Source: JBNKFQ01 sp050289385
GTDB taxonomy: Bacteria; Pseudomonadota; Gammaproteobacteria; Pseudomonadales; Porticoccaceae
DNA length: 64,000 nucleotides
Assembly (NCBI GenBank): GCA_050289385.1
Contig: JBNKFQ010000225.1
Coordinates: 1 to 64,000 of the forward strand
Direction of reading: 5' to 3'
Part shown: one piece after another, positions 27,348 through 36,925 of the stretch
Layout of the letters: each line of letters begins with the position of its first letter
Position numbering within the stretch: position 1 is the first letter of the stretch
The notes under the pieces: generated by a model
What the model was told of the DNA's origin: nothing
What the model saw: the letters and a program-made list of their open reading frames with translations, nothing else
The model's database searches: none
Position numbers and translations under genes: made by a program

Positions 27348-28573
27348 AGTTCTGCCAGCACACCCAACCGTCTGCTCGTATCCGCAACAAACGGGTTATC
27401 CAGGTCCCAGGCATAACCGGCCAAAATGGAGCAGACCATAGGCCTTATAGAGGGTGCCTCCTGATCATGGAAGAAGATGTCTTGCAGCTTGCCTTCGTAC
27501 CACATCTCAACAAAGGCACGAAAGGTGTCGACGCCACGTTTTAGCGGCTGCGCATAGTCTTGCTCCCAGCACACCTCCTCGCCCCGAAGCTGTCGATCCA
27601 GTACATTTGCGGCCAGTACGGACGACTTCATGGCAATGGTGACCCCGGAGGAAAAAACCGGATCAAGAAATTCCCCCGCATTTCCCAATAACGCAAAGTG
27701 CTCTCCCCACAGGCGGGTAACGTCAACAGAGTATCCGGTTATATCTCCGGTGCGCGAATCGTATTTTGCTTGAGATAACCAGTCTCTTAAACGCGGGTCC
27801 TGATTAATTACCTCGCGCAATACCTGTTTTGTATCTCCCGCAAAGCGATCAAAAAAAGACGCCTCGCCAACCACGCCAATCGAGCTGCGCCCGTTACTGA
27901 AAGGAATAAGCCAATACCAGATATCCCGATATTCAGGGTGCACCGTAATCAGGATTTTCTGGCGATCAAATTCCCTTGCAGTAATGCGATCTTCAATATG
28001 GGTAAATAACGACCGTCTCGAAGGAAAGGTCGATGGTTTCTCCAGGTTAAGCAGCCGGGGTAACACTCGCCCAAAACCGCTGGCATCCAGCACAAATTTG
28101 CCGCGATACTCAAATTGTTCGCCATTGTCGTTACGAGATTGCAACCTTACCCCCGGCGTATCAAACTGAACACCGGTAATTTCCTGACCGTAGTAAATCC
28201 TGGCGCCAGAGCGTTCGGCAGCATCGGCAAGTATTTTGTCAAAACGGGCTCTTTCAACCTGCCAGGTTGTGCCCCAACCAAGCGTAAATTTGTCGCTGAA
28301 ATCAAAATCGGTATAGCGTTCATTCCACGAAAAGGCCGCACCTCCCTTAAACTGAAATCCGGCCTCTTGTACCACTTGCAACATGCCAGCCTGCTCAATA
28401 AATTCCATACATTGCGGCAATAAGCTTTCACCGATTGAAAAACGTGGGAAATGGTCCTTTTCAATAACGACAACGTCGTGCCCCTGCTGTTTAAGGCGAG
28501 CGCTTGCCAAAGCGCCAGCCGGACCTGCACCGATTATCAGTACATCAGCATTTAAGGCGTCTGTTTTTTTCAT
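27341..28573 (-). CDS. FAD-dependent enzyme of the tryptophan-halogenase family
   Basis: 410 residues. The FAD motif GAGPAGALASARL starts at residue 15, and a second FAD segment reads LLGNAGEFLDPVFSSGVT. The text IWYWLIP at 218-224 contains the WxWxIP motif typical of flavin-dependent halogenases, and Lys 76 in FQFKGGAAFSW is near the place of the catalytic lysine. Xanthomonadin, a known aryl polyene, is brominated, so halogenation of this polyene is plausible. Some family members are not halogenases, so a hydroxylase or dehydrogenase is possible. It overlaps MMPL and DUF3261 by 4 and 7 bases. Confidence 0.75.
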   Translation of the reverse strand: MKKTDALNADVLIIGAGPAGALASARLKQQGHDVVVIEKDHFPRFSIGESLLPQCMEFIEQAGMLQVVQEAGFQFKGGAAFSWNERYTDFDFSDKFTLGWGTTWQVERARFDKILADAAERSGARIYYGQEITGVQFDTPGVRLQSRNDNGEQFEYRGKFVLDASGFGRVLPRLLNLEKPSTFPSRRSLFTHIEDRITAREFDRQKILITVHPEYRDIWYWLIPFSNGRSSIGVVGEASFFDRFAGDTKQVLREVINQDPRLRDWLSQAKYDSRTGDITGYSVDVTRLWGEHFALLGNAGEFLDPVFSSGVTIAMKSSVLAANVLDRQLRGEEVCWEQDYAQPLKRGVDTFRAFVEMWYEGKLQDIFFHDQEAPSIRPMVCSILAGYAWDLDNPFVADTSRRLGVLAELC

Positions 28574-30918
28574 CTGTTTTTTATCCTTCCCGCCATCGGC
28601 GCCAACACAAAAGCTGAGGCAATACCAATTAACAACGTTTGACCAAACGACCTGACCACATCGGTATCACTGAGTGATAACAATCCAAATGCCAGTAACG
28701 TCGTTGCCGCCGACAGTGCAATTGCCAATGCAGTATGAGATGCCAAACCGCGCTGTTGAACAGCAAAAATTCCGAAGTCCGCACCAATGCCCAGCACCAG
28801 CAACAGGGCAAAAACCCGAAACAGGCTCAAGCTCTCACCCAACCAGCCCAACACCCCCAGTGTCACGGCAATTGCTGTTGCCGGCACTAGAATAATTGCC
28901 AGTGCCGCCCGCCACCCTCTTCGCCAACTGAGCAGTAATAGCGCCACTATCATCCCCAACACCAGCAACGCCGTGGCGCGTCCGCGATACTCCGCCATTA
29001 ATGCAGAAGTCTGATAAACGGTATCCACCAGATACACTCCGCCGGGCAGCTTAAGTGCATTTAGCTGACCTGTATCCTGAACACCTGCAAGGCGCACAAT
29101 AGCGCCGCAACCACTTGCGTCGCAGCCCAACCACAGTGAACGCCAACGCTCATCAACAACCGGCAACCACTCTGTCAATGTCAATTGCCGGTCCTTTGCC
29201 TGAGCAAATTCGCGGTACTCCTGATCTATTGCATCGTCGCTGAACCCCAGCGCTTGCAAATAAGAGCGCATCTGATTGTTGCTATACAGGGCGTCTTCAA
29301 GCAGCTGGTAATCAGACTTCTGTTGCGTTGCAGTGGGAAAATACTGGCTTAATGACTGGTATCCGTTTATTGCTCCGGCTGTTGCCAGACGATCCAGCGT
29401 CGCCGTTAAATACGCCTCGCGTTGCAGAGTCTCTGTCAACGTAGCGCCGCTGACAACAAAAAACCGGCTGTCCATCGCTTCGGGCATTACCGCCTTGATA
29501 TGCCGATCCTGCTCCTGCAAAACACGATCCGGAGCCTGCAGTTGACGCACATCGTCCTCGCTATGCAATGCTCCGATACCCGCGATAATGGCCAGCAAAC
29601 AAGTGGCAGATAACCAGCGATATCGAATCAGCCAATCCGCCCAGCGATTGGCAATGCTGCTTGCAACATTCAACAAAGCGGTTCGCGATGGCCAGCTAAT
29701 CCCTCTTGATAACAACGGGAACAAGGCAACGACCGTTAACCAGGCAAATACAAGGCCGGTAGCAGAAAATACGGCAATCTGGCGCAAACCGGGGAAGGGT
29801 GTAGCAGACAGGCACATATAAGCTGCCACGCTGGTAATCAGCGCCAGGGTCATACTTCGAACAACCGACTGCAGCGTGCCCTCACCGTTATTTCCGTTCG
29901 TGCCGGTCAGCTTGTTCTCTGCAGGTGGTAAACAGGCACAGAAATAGTGCAGACAATAATCCACTGCGACACCTACCAGGCTGGCGCCAAATACCAGAGT
30001 GAGTATATGCAGCTGCCCGAATATCAAGCTGCTGATACTCCATGCGCCGAACACGCCTGTTGCCACTGCAAACAAAGCCAACAGCAGTGGCCTCGGGGAC
30101 CCAAAACTTAATACCAGCAATAAAATAATTCCCAGGCACGAACCAAGACCCACAACTCGTATCTCGCGCTCGGCGCGTTCAGCACCGGACGCAGCATACA
30201 GAGGCAAACCCGCGACATAGAGTTGGCGATTCACTGCCACTTGCTCGCCCTCCAGCTTGCGAATCAGAGTGAGCAACAGCGCCTGCTGGTCAAGATCAAA
30301 TGCCGCCCGATCAAGCTCGGCAGTTATAACTGCATAATGCGTGGCGCCGTCGACAAGCAATGGAATACCCTGATCGACTGATGTGCCCGCGGGCGCCATC
30401 TGCTCGAGATAGCCACCAAACAGGTAAAGCGGGTCGCGCTCCAGGCTGGTGGCCCGAATAAAACCGGCAGGACTATACAGTGCTCTCAACCCTTCTTTAA
30501 CAAGTAACTGCGGATCCGTTTTGAGAGATTGACGCGATCGGTTGCTCAACAACTGGTAGCGATAAGGGAGCAAAGTTTGATACAAGTCAGGTCCCGACTG
30601 GTCATTCGGCGCCAGACCCACCTGACGAAACAGGCCGGACCGCTCAAGGTCCTGATTCAGCTCCCGAGCGGCATCCGCCGCCCGAGCCGGGGTATCGGCA
30701 GCCACCAGCATCAACAGCCGCTGTTCTACGCCAGATGCCACAACTCGCTTCGCCTGTTCTACCCGGGCGTTGCTATCCACGCCTGGCAACAATGCCATCA
30801 AGTTGGTTTCTACCCGCAGGGCATCGGCGCCGCGCAGAATTACAACCAGTCCGGTCACTGCGACAACCAGCAACCATAAAATGACCCATCGTTTGGCGCC
30901 AGCTACGACAAGGTTCAT
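28570..30918 (-). CDS. MMPL-family (RND) exporter of the aryl polyene cluster
   Basis: 782 residues from ATG 30918; the frame is open further upstream, but that part overlaps the LolA-like gene and has no membrane-protein character. About twelve hydrophobic helices form two halves (about 15-400 and 425-780), each with a periplasmic loop. Text such as LVFGASLVGVAVDYCLHYF and LVLGIGADFGIFAVQQ matches the MMPL family. It likely moves the aryl polyene lipid across the inner membrane. It overlaps the LolA-like gene by 4 bases. Confidence 0.88.
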   Translation of the reverse strand: MNLVVAGAKRWVILWLLVVAVTGLVVILRGADALRVETNLMALLPGVDSNARVEQAKRVVASGVEQRLLMLVAADTPARAADAARELNQDLERSGLFRQVGLAPNDQSGPDLYQTLLPYRYQLLSNRSRQSLKTDPQLLVKEGLRALYSPAGFIRATSLERDPLYLFGGYLEQMAPAGTSVDQGIPLLVDGATHYAVITAELDRAAFDLDQQALLLTLIRKLEGEQVAVNRQLYVAGLPLYAASGAERAEREIRVVGLGSCLGIILLLVLSFGSPRPLLLALFAVATGVFGAWSISSLIFGQLHILTLVFGASLVGVAVDYCLHYFCACLPPAENKLTGTNGNNGEGTLQSVVRSMTLALITSVAAYMCLSATPFPGLRQIAVFSATGLVFAWLTVVALFPLLSRGISWPSRTALLNVASSIANRWADWLIRYRWLSATCLLAIIAGIGALHSEDDVRQLQAPDRVLQEQDRHIKAVMPEAMDSRFFVVSGATLTETLQREAYLTATLDRLATAGAINGYQSLSQYFPTATQQKSDYQLLEDALYSNNQMRSYLQALGFSDDAIDQEYREFAQAKDRQLTLTEWLPVVDERWRSLWLGCDASGCGAIVRLAGVQDTGQLNALKLPGGVYLVDTVYQTSALMAEYRGRATALLVLGMIVALLLLSWRRGWRAALAIILVPATAIAVTLGVLGWLGESLSLFRVFALLLVLGIGADFGIFAVQQRGLASHTALAIALSAATTLLAFGLLSLSDTDVVRSFGQTLLIGIASAFVLAPMAGRIKNR

Positions 30919-31517
30919 TCTCCCAGCAACTCGCGACGTTCCTGAGCGCTTAACAAGGGTTGAAAACGAATCTCCGTAAATTGCACTCGCACACTGTCCC
31001 CTTTTGCTTCTTGCACATCCACCCTGCTGACATACTCGCTGCCGCGCAATTGGATTTCGGCAATTGCCTTTTTCCATTGTTGATTGCGCGGCGTCAAAAC
31101 CAGGCGCCACTCATCGCCATCCGGGTCTCCACTAATCTCAAAGTTGCGTTGCAATTGCTCTACATCCAAAGTCAGGAGGGCTCTCAATAACTGGCCAAAT
31201 CCCGCTGTCAGCGGCTGAGCCTGTTCGCCCTGCCAGGAAACGCCGCTGGCATTGGCAATCATGACTGAAGGAAAAGGCTCGATAACGGCCCATCGCACGC
31301 CTGACTGACGGTGAAAAACAAAGTTTCCCCGGGAAATTAATGGCCTGCTCAATACCTTCAGGTGGCGCAATTGTATGAACTTGCCCCTGGTAACTTCAGC
31401 AACAGCCAACCGATCCGATACGGCCTGAAGCAACAAGGCGCTTTTGTCGTTGTCTACCGCCCAACCCGCTGCGCCCTGAAAACAACACAACAAAAAAATA
31501 CATGCCCTGCGTATCAT
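30915..31517 (-). CDS. LolA-like outer membrane carrier protein
   Basis: 200 residues. A signal peptide ends near GAAGWA. The rest reads as a LolA-type half-barrel: VTRGKFIQLRHLKVLSRPLISRG, then GVRWAVIEPFPSVMI. In aryl polyene clusters such proteins are thought to carry the hydrophobic product to the outer membrane, next to the MMPL exporter. It starts on the last base of the thioesterase gene and overlaps the MMPL start by 4. Confidence 0.85.
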   Translation of the reverse strand: MIRRACIFLLCCFQGAAGWAVDNDKSALLLQAVSDRLAVAEVTRGKFIQLRHLKVLSRPLISRGNFVFHRQSGVRWAVIEPFPSVMIANASGVSWQGEQAQPLTAGFGQLLRALLTLDVEQLQRNFEISGDPDGDEWRLVLTPRNQQWKKAIAEIQLRGSEYVSRVDVQEAKGDSVRVQFTEIRFQPLLSAQERRELLGE

Positions 31518-31948
31518 CAGCGCAACTCTCCGGGTACAACAACGCCGAGTTTTTCAAACAGTATTGACGGGCTTGCAAAACACATTTCACCGGAGGCCAT
31601 TTCTACAGCGACTTGATGAGTATGCCCTTTGGTAAGACGTATTCCGGTTTGTTGATCAGAAATGCTGTAAACGATTTTGAGGCGATTTTCATACTCGGCG
31701 ATCCTCGCCTGCACTTTGAGGCGAGCGCCGAATCGCGCCGGCTGCGCATAGCGAATATGTAACTCGATCACTGGCCAGGCGTACCCGGACTCCTTCATCT
31801 GCGGGTAGTTGTAATTTATCTTGTCCAGCAGGGCGCAGCGGGCAATTTCAAAATATTTGGCATAGTGCCCATGCCATGCCACGTCCATCATATCCACATC
31901 ATGAAAGGGTACTTGCAGAGCAACCTCCGCTGTCCAGTCAGGGTTCAT
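31517..31948 (-). CDS. Hotdog acyl-CoA thioesterase (YbgC/ApeK-like)
   Basis: 143 residues from ATG 31948, chosen because its neighbour stops just inside it. The family motif FHDVDMMDVAWHGHYAKYFE has the Asp and His-Gly-His-Tyr typical of 4-hydroxybenzoyl-CoA thioesterase-like proteins. In aryl polyene clusters such enzymes are thought to release or proofread stalled chains. It overlaps the ammonia-lyase by 11 bases. Confidence 0.82.
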   Translation of the reverse strand: MNPDWTAEVALQVPFHDVDMMDVAWHGHYAKYFEIARCALLDKINYNYPQMKESGYAWPVIELHIRYAQPARFGARLKVQARIAEYENRLKIVYSISDQQTGIRLTKGHTHQVAVEMASGEMCFASPSILFEKLGVVVPGELR

Positions 31949-33494
31949 CGTATAAACTCCAGCCTCGGTTCTGCGTCTGCTCCACTCCCCGGCGCAAGTC
32001 ATGTTCCAGCGCACGATCTTCCTTTACAAAGGGGCAGATATTCCGAACCTGATCCAGGGTTTCTGACAACTCCGCCGGTAACTCTTGCGCGCTGATATCA
32101 CCACGGCGCAAGCGCAGCTCTACCCCCTGCACGGTAGCAAACAATACCGCTACGGCAACCTGTTCGGTCAACTCGAGAATGCGCAGGCAATCTCGCGCCG
32201 CGATAGTGCCCATACTCACCTTGTCCTGGTTGTGACACTCGGTACTACGCGAAAATACGCTGGCTGGCATGGTCAGCTTCAACGCCTCTGCCGTCCAGGC
32301 CGACGCCCCAATCTGCACAGCTTTAAAACCGTGATTGAGCATGGCCCTGTCGTCGTCCGCACCGGAAAGGTTGGCGGGCAACCCGTGATTAAATCGAACA
32401 TCCACCAGTTGCGCCAACTGCCGATCCAAAAGGTCCGCAATATTGGCAACGGCGTTTTTCATGCTATCCATTGCAAAGGCAATATGGCCGCCGTAGAAAT
32501 GGCCGCCGTGTAAAACATGCTCGCCTTCGCCATCGATAATCGGGTTGTCATTGGCGCTGTTTAACTCGGTTTCAATATATTGGCGGAACCATGGCAAGCT
32601 GTCCTCCAGTACACCGATTACGTGAGGGGCACAGCGCAGGGAATAGCGATCCTGTAAGCGACTGCTGTGCCTGGGCGCGTCGCCCACATGCAGATCCTGG
32701 CGAATACGCTCTGCAACTTTTGCCTGGCCAGCGTGAGGTTTAACGGAAAACAGAATGTCATCAAAGTGATAACGATTGCCCGCCAACGCCACGGATGCCA
32801 TCGATGTAATTCGACTCGCCAGTTGGCTCAAATAGGCAGCTCGACGATAGGCAAGACAGGACAGCGCCGTCATTACTGCCGTGCCATTCATAATTGCCAG
32901 CGCTTCTTTGGGGCGAAATGCCAACGGTTCAATACCCAGTTCGGCAAAGACCTCGGCGGTTGGGCTCCGTTTGCCTTGATAGATCACGACTCTTTCACCC
33001 GCCAACACTGCGGCCAGATAGGAGAGTGGCGTCAGATCGCCGCTGGCGCCCACTGAACCCTCTTCCGGCATTACCGGCAGAATGTCGTGCTCCAAAAGCA
33101 ACGCCAGTTGTTGCAGCAGTTCATAACGAACACCGGAATAGCCCCGGCTCAGACTGGCCATGCGCGCAACCAATATTGCACGCACCTCTGCGGGACCAAA
33201 CTCCCGGCCCATGCCGCAACCATGGAAGGTATACAGATGCCTCGGCAACTCCCCCACCAGTTTGGCTGGCACTTCCACCGTGCAGGAATCGCCATAGCCG
33301 GTGGTCACGCCATATATCACCCCATCTTCAGCCAACAGCCGCTCGAGGAATTCCGACCCGCATCTGATGCGCTCCACAAATTCTCTATCGGTACTGAGTG
33401 TTGACGTGGCACGTTTTTCGGCAAGAGCTACCACGTCTTCAATCGTCAGCAATTGCGAGTCAAACTTGATCTTTATTTTTGTTTCCGTTTTCAC
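31938..33494 (-). CDS. Aromatic amino acid ammonia-lyase (HAL/PAL/TAL family)
   Basis: 518 residues. The MIO triad Ala-Ser-Gly is at 150-152 within GSVGASGDLTPLSYLA, and the catalytic tyrosine is in IYGVTTGYG at about 61. The substrate-selectivity pair reads Phe 90-His 91 (LYTFHGCGMG). By hand alignment this pair is Ser-His in histidine lyases, Phe-Leu in plant PAL and His-Leu in Rhodobacter TAL, so this mix does not give a firm substrate. In the cluster it would make the aryl starter acid from an aromatic amino acid. It overlaps its neighbours by 4 and 11 bases. Confidence 0.88.
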   Translation of the reverse strand: MKTETKIKIKFDSQLLTIEDVVALAEKRATSTLSTDREFVERIRCGSEFLERLLAEDGVIYGVTTGYGDSCTVEVPAKLVGELPRHLYTFHGCGMGREFGPAEVRAILVARMASLSRGYSGVRYELLQQLALLLEHDILPVMPEEGSVGASGDLTPLSYLAAVLAGERVVIYQGKRSPTAEVFAELGIEPLAFRPKEALAIMNGTAVMTALSCLAYRRAAYLSQLASRITSMASVALAGNRYHFDDILFSVKPHAGQAKVAERIRQDLHVGDAPRHSSRLQDRYSLRCAPHVIGVLEDSLPWFRQYIETELNSANDNPIIDGEGEHVLHGGHFYGGHIAFAMDSMKNAVANIADLLDRQLAQLVDVRFNHGLPANLSGADDDRAMLNHGFKAVQIGASAWTAEALKLTMPASVFSRSTECHNQDKVSMGTIAARDCLRILELTEQVAVAVLFATVQGVELRLRRGDISAQELPAELSETLDQVRNICPFVKEDRALEHDLRRGVEQTQNRGWSLYDEP

Positions 33495-34432
33495 TCGTCT
33501 TCAGACCCTTCCCAAAAATCGTAAAAGTTGTACCACTGCAGTGGCGCTAAACGACAGTAGTCCGCCAGTTGATCGGCAAATTGTTGCGCGTACCGTTGCA
33601 ATGCCTGTTGGCGTTCATTACGCGGCAATTTCAGTTGCTCACCGAACGGCTCAAGATAAACCCTGTACTGCCGCCCCTCGCGGAGACAAAACAGCGTATA
33701 AACCGGACACTCCAGCAATGCTGCGAGTATAAATGGTCCCTGAGGCAACATCGCCGAATCACCAAGAAAATTGACAGCAACCTTGCGACTACCGGCGCCA
33801 ACAGGGGTGCGATCGGCGGCCACAACCACCAGTTCCCCATCTTGCACTCGTTCTGACAACATCACGGCTGTTGCCGGAGTCAAATCGGATACCTGTATTA
33901 ATTCAAGCTTGCTGCGTCCGTTTACTTGCGCTAAAAGCCGGTTGAACTCTTCAGCATGGCGGGTATATACCAGAATATTCAACCTTACATTACCGCACAT
34001 TGCCGACAATGCTCTGCACATTTCGGTATTTCCCAGATGCGAGGTCAGCAACACAGCACCACGTTTTTGGCGTTTTAAACGTGCAAACAGTTCGCGGTCG
34101 GGAAACTGCACCATGCGTTCATCCACACCGCTTGCCCAGACCGTAAATTTATCCAGCAGGCAGTGGGCAAAACTGAGAAAATGGCGGTAACTCCACCACC
34201 AGCCACTTTTACGCTCCTGATCCGGCGTATCTTTTGACAGACGTTGCAGATAGTCGCGCGAAGCCAGTCGAGCGCGGCTGGCAAACAGGAAATAATAAAA
34301 TACTACCGGACAGACCAGCACCCAATAAACGGGTCGTCCGCCATAGCGATAAACCGCGAGCAGCAAACGAATACCCCAACGACTGGTGACTTCCCGGTGC
34401 GATGACCAATGCTGGCGCTCCGACACAGCCAT
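33491..34432 (-). CDS. LpxL/HtrB-like lipid acyltransferase of the pigment cluster
   Basis: 313 residues from ATG 34432, which shares one base with the stop of the glycosyltransferase; a longer start would lie inside that gene. An N-terminal membrane anchor (about 20-50) precedes the catalytic region with TSHLGNTEM, an HxxxxE site of the lauroyl acyltransferase family. It probably adds an acyl chain to a lipid or sugar part of the aryl polyene. Confidence 0.85.
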   Translation of the reverse strand: MAVSERQHWSSHREVTSRWGIRLLLAVYRYGGRPVYWVLVCPVVFYYFLFASRARLASRDYLQRLSKDTPDQERKSGWWWSYRHFLSFAHCLLDKFTVWASGVDERMVQFPDRELFARLKRQKRGAVLLTSHLGNTEMCRALSAMCGNVRLNILVYTRHAEEFNRLLAQVNGRSKLELIQVSDLTPATAVMLSERVQDGELVVVAADRTPVGAGSRKVAVNFLGDSAMLPQGPFILAALLECPVYTLFCLREGRQYRVYLEPFGEQLKLPRNERQQALQRYAQQFADQLADYCRLAPLQWYNFYDFWEGSEDE

Positions 34433-35211
34433 TATCGGAACTTGCGCCCCAGCAGTATTGGCAAGCGCAGCAACATGCCGCAAAACAGGCGGGCGTGCAT
34501 GCCACTGATCGCCAGATTGTCCTTCCATAAATCAAAATGAGATACACCGTCAGCGGGGTAACGCACAGATGTAGGCAACGACACAATTTCCACACCGTCC
34601 CAGTACAGTCGCACCAATACCTCCGTATCAAAATCCATTCGCGACCCGGGTGTTGTCTTTTCCAGCAACGCCATTGTTCCCGCCAGGGGGTACATCCTGA
34701 ACCCGCACATCGAATCGCCAATCGTTGTAGACAGTGTATTAATCCATACCCACACATGTGTCAGATAACGCCCGTAAAAACGTGCTTTGGGCACGGAGTC
34801 GTCATATTTTGGTTCGCCGTTAATCACAGCTGTCGTTGCTGTCCGGGCACGCTTCAGAAATTCCGGAACGTCCGCTGTATCGTGTTGACCGTCGGCGTCA
34901 ATTTGCAGGGCGTGGGTGTAGCCCTGCCGCCAGGCTTCGCGAAAACCGGACATTACTGCCGCACCTTTACCGCCGTTGTGTTCGCGCTGCAAAACTTGCA
35001 CCCAGGGCTGTTGCGCCAAACGACCGAGTACTTCGGCACAACGTTCGCTGCTGCCATCATCCACAAGAATGCAAGGTATCTGGTATGGCTCCAATTGGGC
35101 GATAACATCGCTGATGGCGTGTTCGTGGTTATAGAACGGAATAATCAGGCAAGGATTGAATGCCCTGCCTTCACTCGGCTTGCTCACGACCTGCTCCTCA
35201 GACCTGGTCAA
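34432..35211 (-). CDS. Family 2 glycosyltransferase
   Basis: 259 residues. The GT-A metal and donor motifs are ILVDDGSSERCAEVL near 50 and LQIDADGQHDTADVPEF near 108. The C-terminal end (about 230-255) is hydrophobic. It resembles dolichol-phosphate-mannose-synthase-like enzymes. In this cluster it likely puts a sugar on the aryl polyene or its lipid anchor. It overlaps the ligase by 14 bases. Confidence 0.87.
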   Translation of the reverse strand: MTRSEEQVVSKPSEGRAFNPCLIIPFYNHEHAISDVIAQLEPYQIPCILVDDGSSERCAEVLGRLAQQPWVQVLQREHNGGKGAAVMSGFREAWRQGYTHALQIDADGQHDTADVPEFLKRARTATTAVINGEPKYDDSVPKARFYGRYLTHVWVWINTLSTTIGDSMCGFRMYPLAGTMALLEKTTPGSRMDFDTEVLVRLYWDGVEIVSLPTSVRYPADGVSHFDLWKDNLAISGMHARLFCGMLLRLPILLGRKFR

Positions 35212-36925
35212 ACGTCAGCCTCCCCTGACTGTGCATTCCCTGAACCGACTTGAACTGAAACCGCAATACCTGCCTGGTTTCGTCGTATTGCAGATAAAGG
35301 CTTACCTGCTGTCCGGGCCGCAATACCCGCTGGAACTTTAAACCTTCCATTGATGAAAAAGTGCCCAGCGCAAAATAGCGTCTGCCAAAATGCTCTGCCC
35401 AACTCACTTGCACAACGCCAGGCAAGATTGCCGCAGCAGGAAAATGACCGGGAAAATACGCCAGATCTTTCTCGATATCCAATACCAGTTCGGACTGGTT
35501 GTCGTTCAACTGTTCGGTAACCACTGACGGTAAAATTTTCGGCGGCGGCTCAAACAGCGCGGCTATTGCAGCCTGCTGTATTTTGCCCTGTTCGTTGATC
35601 GGCAGTGCCGACACAAACCGCCATCGACGCGGTAGCACTACCGCTTCAAATGATTTGGTTAATAACGCTTTTAACTGCCTGACGAGAGAGAACTTGCCAA
35701 TTTCGTCGTAACAGGCTTTGCCACTGTCACTCAGTTCTACAGCAACACCCAGGGATTGACGGCCCGACAGCGTTAACGGCAGTGCCCGCGCGTCGGCTAC
35801 CAGAGCACTGCTGCGCATTGCTGACTCAAGCTCCGGAAGTGACACGCGTTTTTCTTCGATTTTAACTATGCGATCAAGCCTGCCCTGCAACTGAAATCGC
35901 TGGTTCGTCACGAATGTGACCACATCAGCGGTATCCAGCAATACTCCCGGCATCAGGTGTGGAGAACGAACCTGCAACTGCCCGAGCGCGCCCTGCGACA
36001 GAAACACTCCCGCAAGCGGCTTCCAGGGCATCGGGTTTGCTCCCCGCTTCTGCCTGCGCCATGCAATGCCACCGCTCTCTGTGCTACCGTATATTTCGAG
36101 CGGCGATTTGCCATACCACTCTTCCACGTTACCAGCACTCTGTTCCGGCAAGGCACCCCCCGAAGAGAAAATGTCTGCCAGGTGATTTCTGGCATCCCGC
36201 CACGGCAACGCCGGATGCAAGCGTTTTAAATGCGCGGGGCTCGCAATCCACACCACCCGACCAAACTGCGCAGCATTTTCCAGCAGACTTTGCGGATCCT
36301 GGTAACTGCGGCTAATAAATGGGCGGCCAGCACATAGCGGCCACAACACCTTAAACAGAAGGCCATAAATATGCTGGTGGTTAACTGTCGCGGCGACCGT
36401 CGTGTTATCTAGCAGATCACCCCAATGACCCTGTAGCGTTGCCATTTCTGCTGTTAATTGATGAAGCTGCTTGATTTCAGCCTTTGGCTGACCGGTAGAG
36501 CCCGAGGTGAAAATCCTGATCTCTTGCTTTTCATCCAAGACGGAAAAATCAGCGCGACCCGCTGTCGTGGAATCAATCAGTTCGCGATATTCGAAACTGC
36601 TCTCCGCATCCTTGAATTCACCTAACAGCGCATCGACTTCGGCGGTTAACCTTTTTGTAGTGCCCTCGTGATTATTGCCCGGTAATACCGGCACCTTGTC
36701 GCTGTGCAACAACGCCAGTAGCGCCACGGCAAATTCGTACGACTCCTCAAGAAAAAGCCCCCAGCGTACTTCGTTTCGCTCCTTCAGTTGCGCGGTCAGG
36801 CGATTAACGTCATGGATAAAATCGGTCCAGTATTTTTTGCTGCCTTGATACCAGGCAACTACCGAATGTTCGGGCCGACCAAGAGTCAACAGTTGCGTAA
36901 CGGGTGCATACAGATTATCTGGCAC
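35198..36925 (-). CDS. Acyl/aryl-CoA or ACP ligase fused to a C-terminal hotdog dehydratase
   Basis: 575 residues from the GTG at 36925, which has GGGAAGG upstream and lies within the previous gene's end. The first 440 residues are an AMP-binding ligase; the core motif is IFTSGSTGQPKAE. The last 96 residues (about 480-575) are a dehydratase-like hotdog domain with YFPGHFPAAAILPGV. In E. coli-type clusters these are two proteins (ApeH and ApeI); here they are one chain. The ligase would load the aryl acid onto carrier protein. Confidence 0.88.
   Translation of the reverse strand: MPDNLYAPVTQLLTLGRPEHSVVAWYQGSKKYWTDFIHDVNRLTAQLKERNEVRWGLFLEESYEFAVALLALLHSDKVPVLPGNNHEGTTKRLTAEVDALLGEFKDAESSFEYRELIDSTTAGRADFSVLDEKQEIRIFTSGSTGQPKAEIKQLHQLTAEMATLQGHWGDLLDNTTVAATVNHQHIYGLLFKVLWPLCAGRPFISRSYQDPQSLLENAAQFGRVVWIASPAHLKRLHPALPWRDARNHLADIFSSGGALPEQSAGNVEEWYGKSPLEIYGSTESGGIAWRRQKRGANPMPWKPLAGVFLSQGALGQLQVRSPHLMPGVLLDTADVVTFVTNQRFQLQGRLDRIVKIEEKRVSLPELESAMRSSALVADARALPLTLSGRQSLGVAVELSDSGKACYDEIGKFSLVRQLKALLTKSFEAVVLPRRWRFVSALPINEQGKIQQAAIAALFEPPPKILPSVVTEQLNDNQSELVLDIEKDLAYFPGHFPAAAILPGVVQVSWAEHFGRRYFALGTFSSMEGLKFQRVLRPGQQVSLYLQYDETRQVLRFQFKSVQGMHSQGRLTFDQV

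Noticed and set aside
30919..31110. Longer start for the MMPL exporter
   Set aside because: That stretch lies inside the LolA-like gene and encodes no membrane-like sequence; the ATGA overlap at 30915-30918 is a better start.
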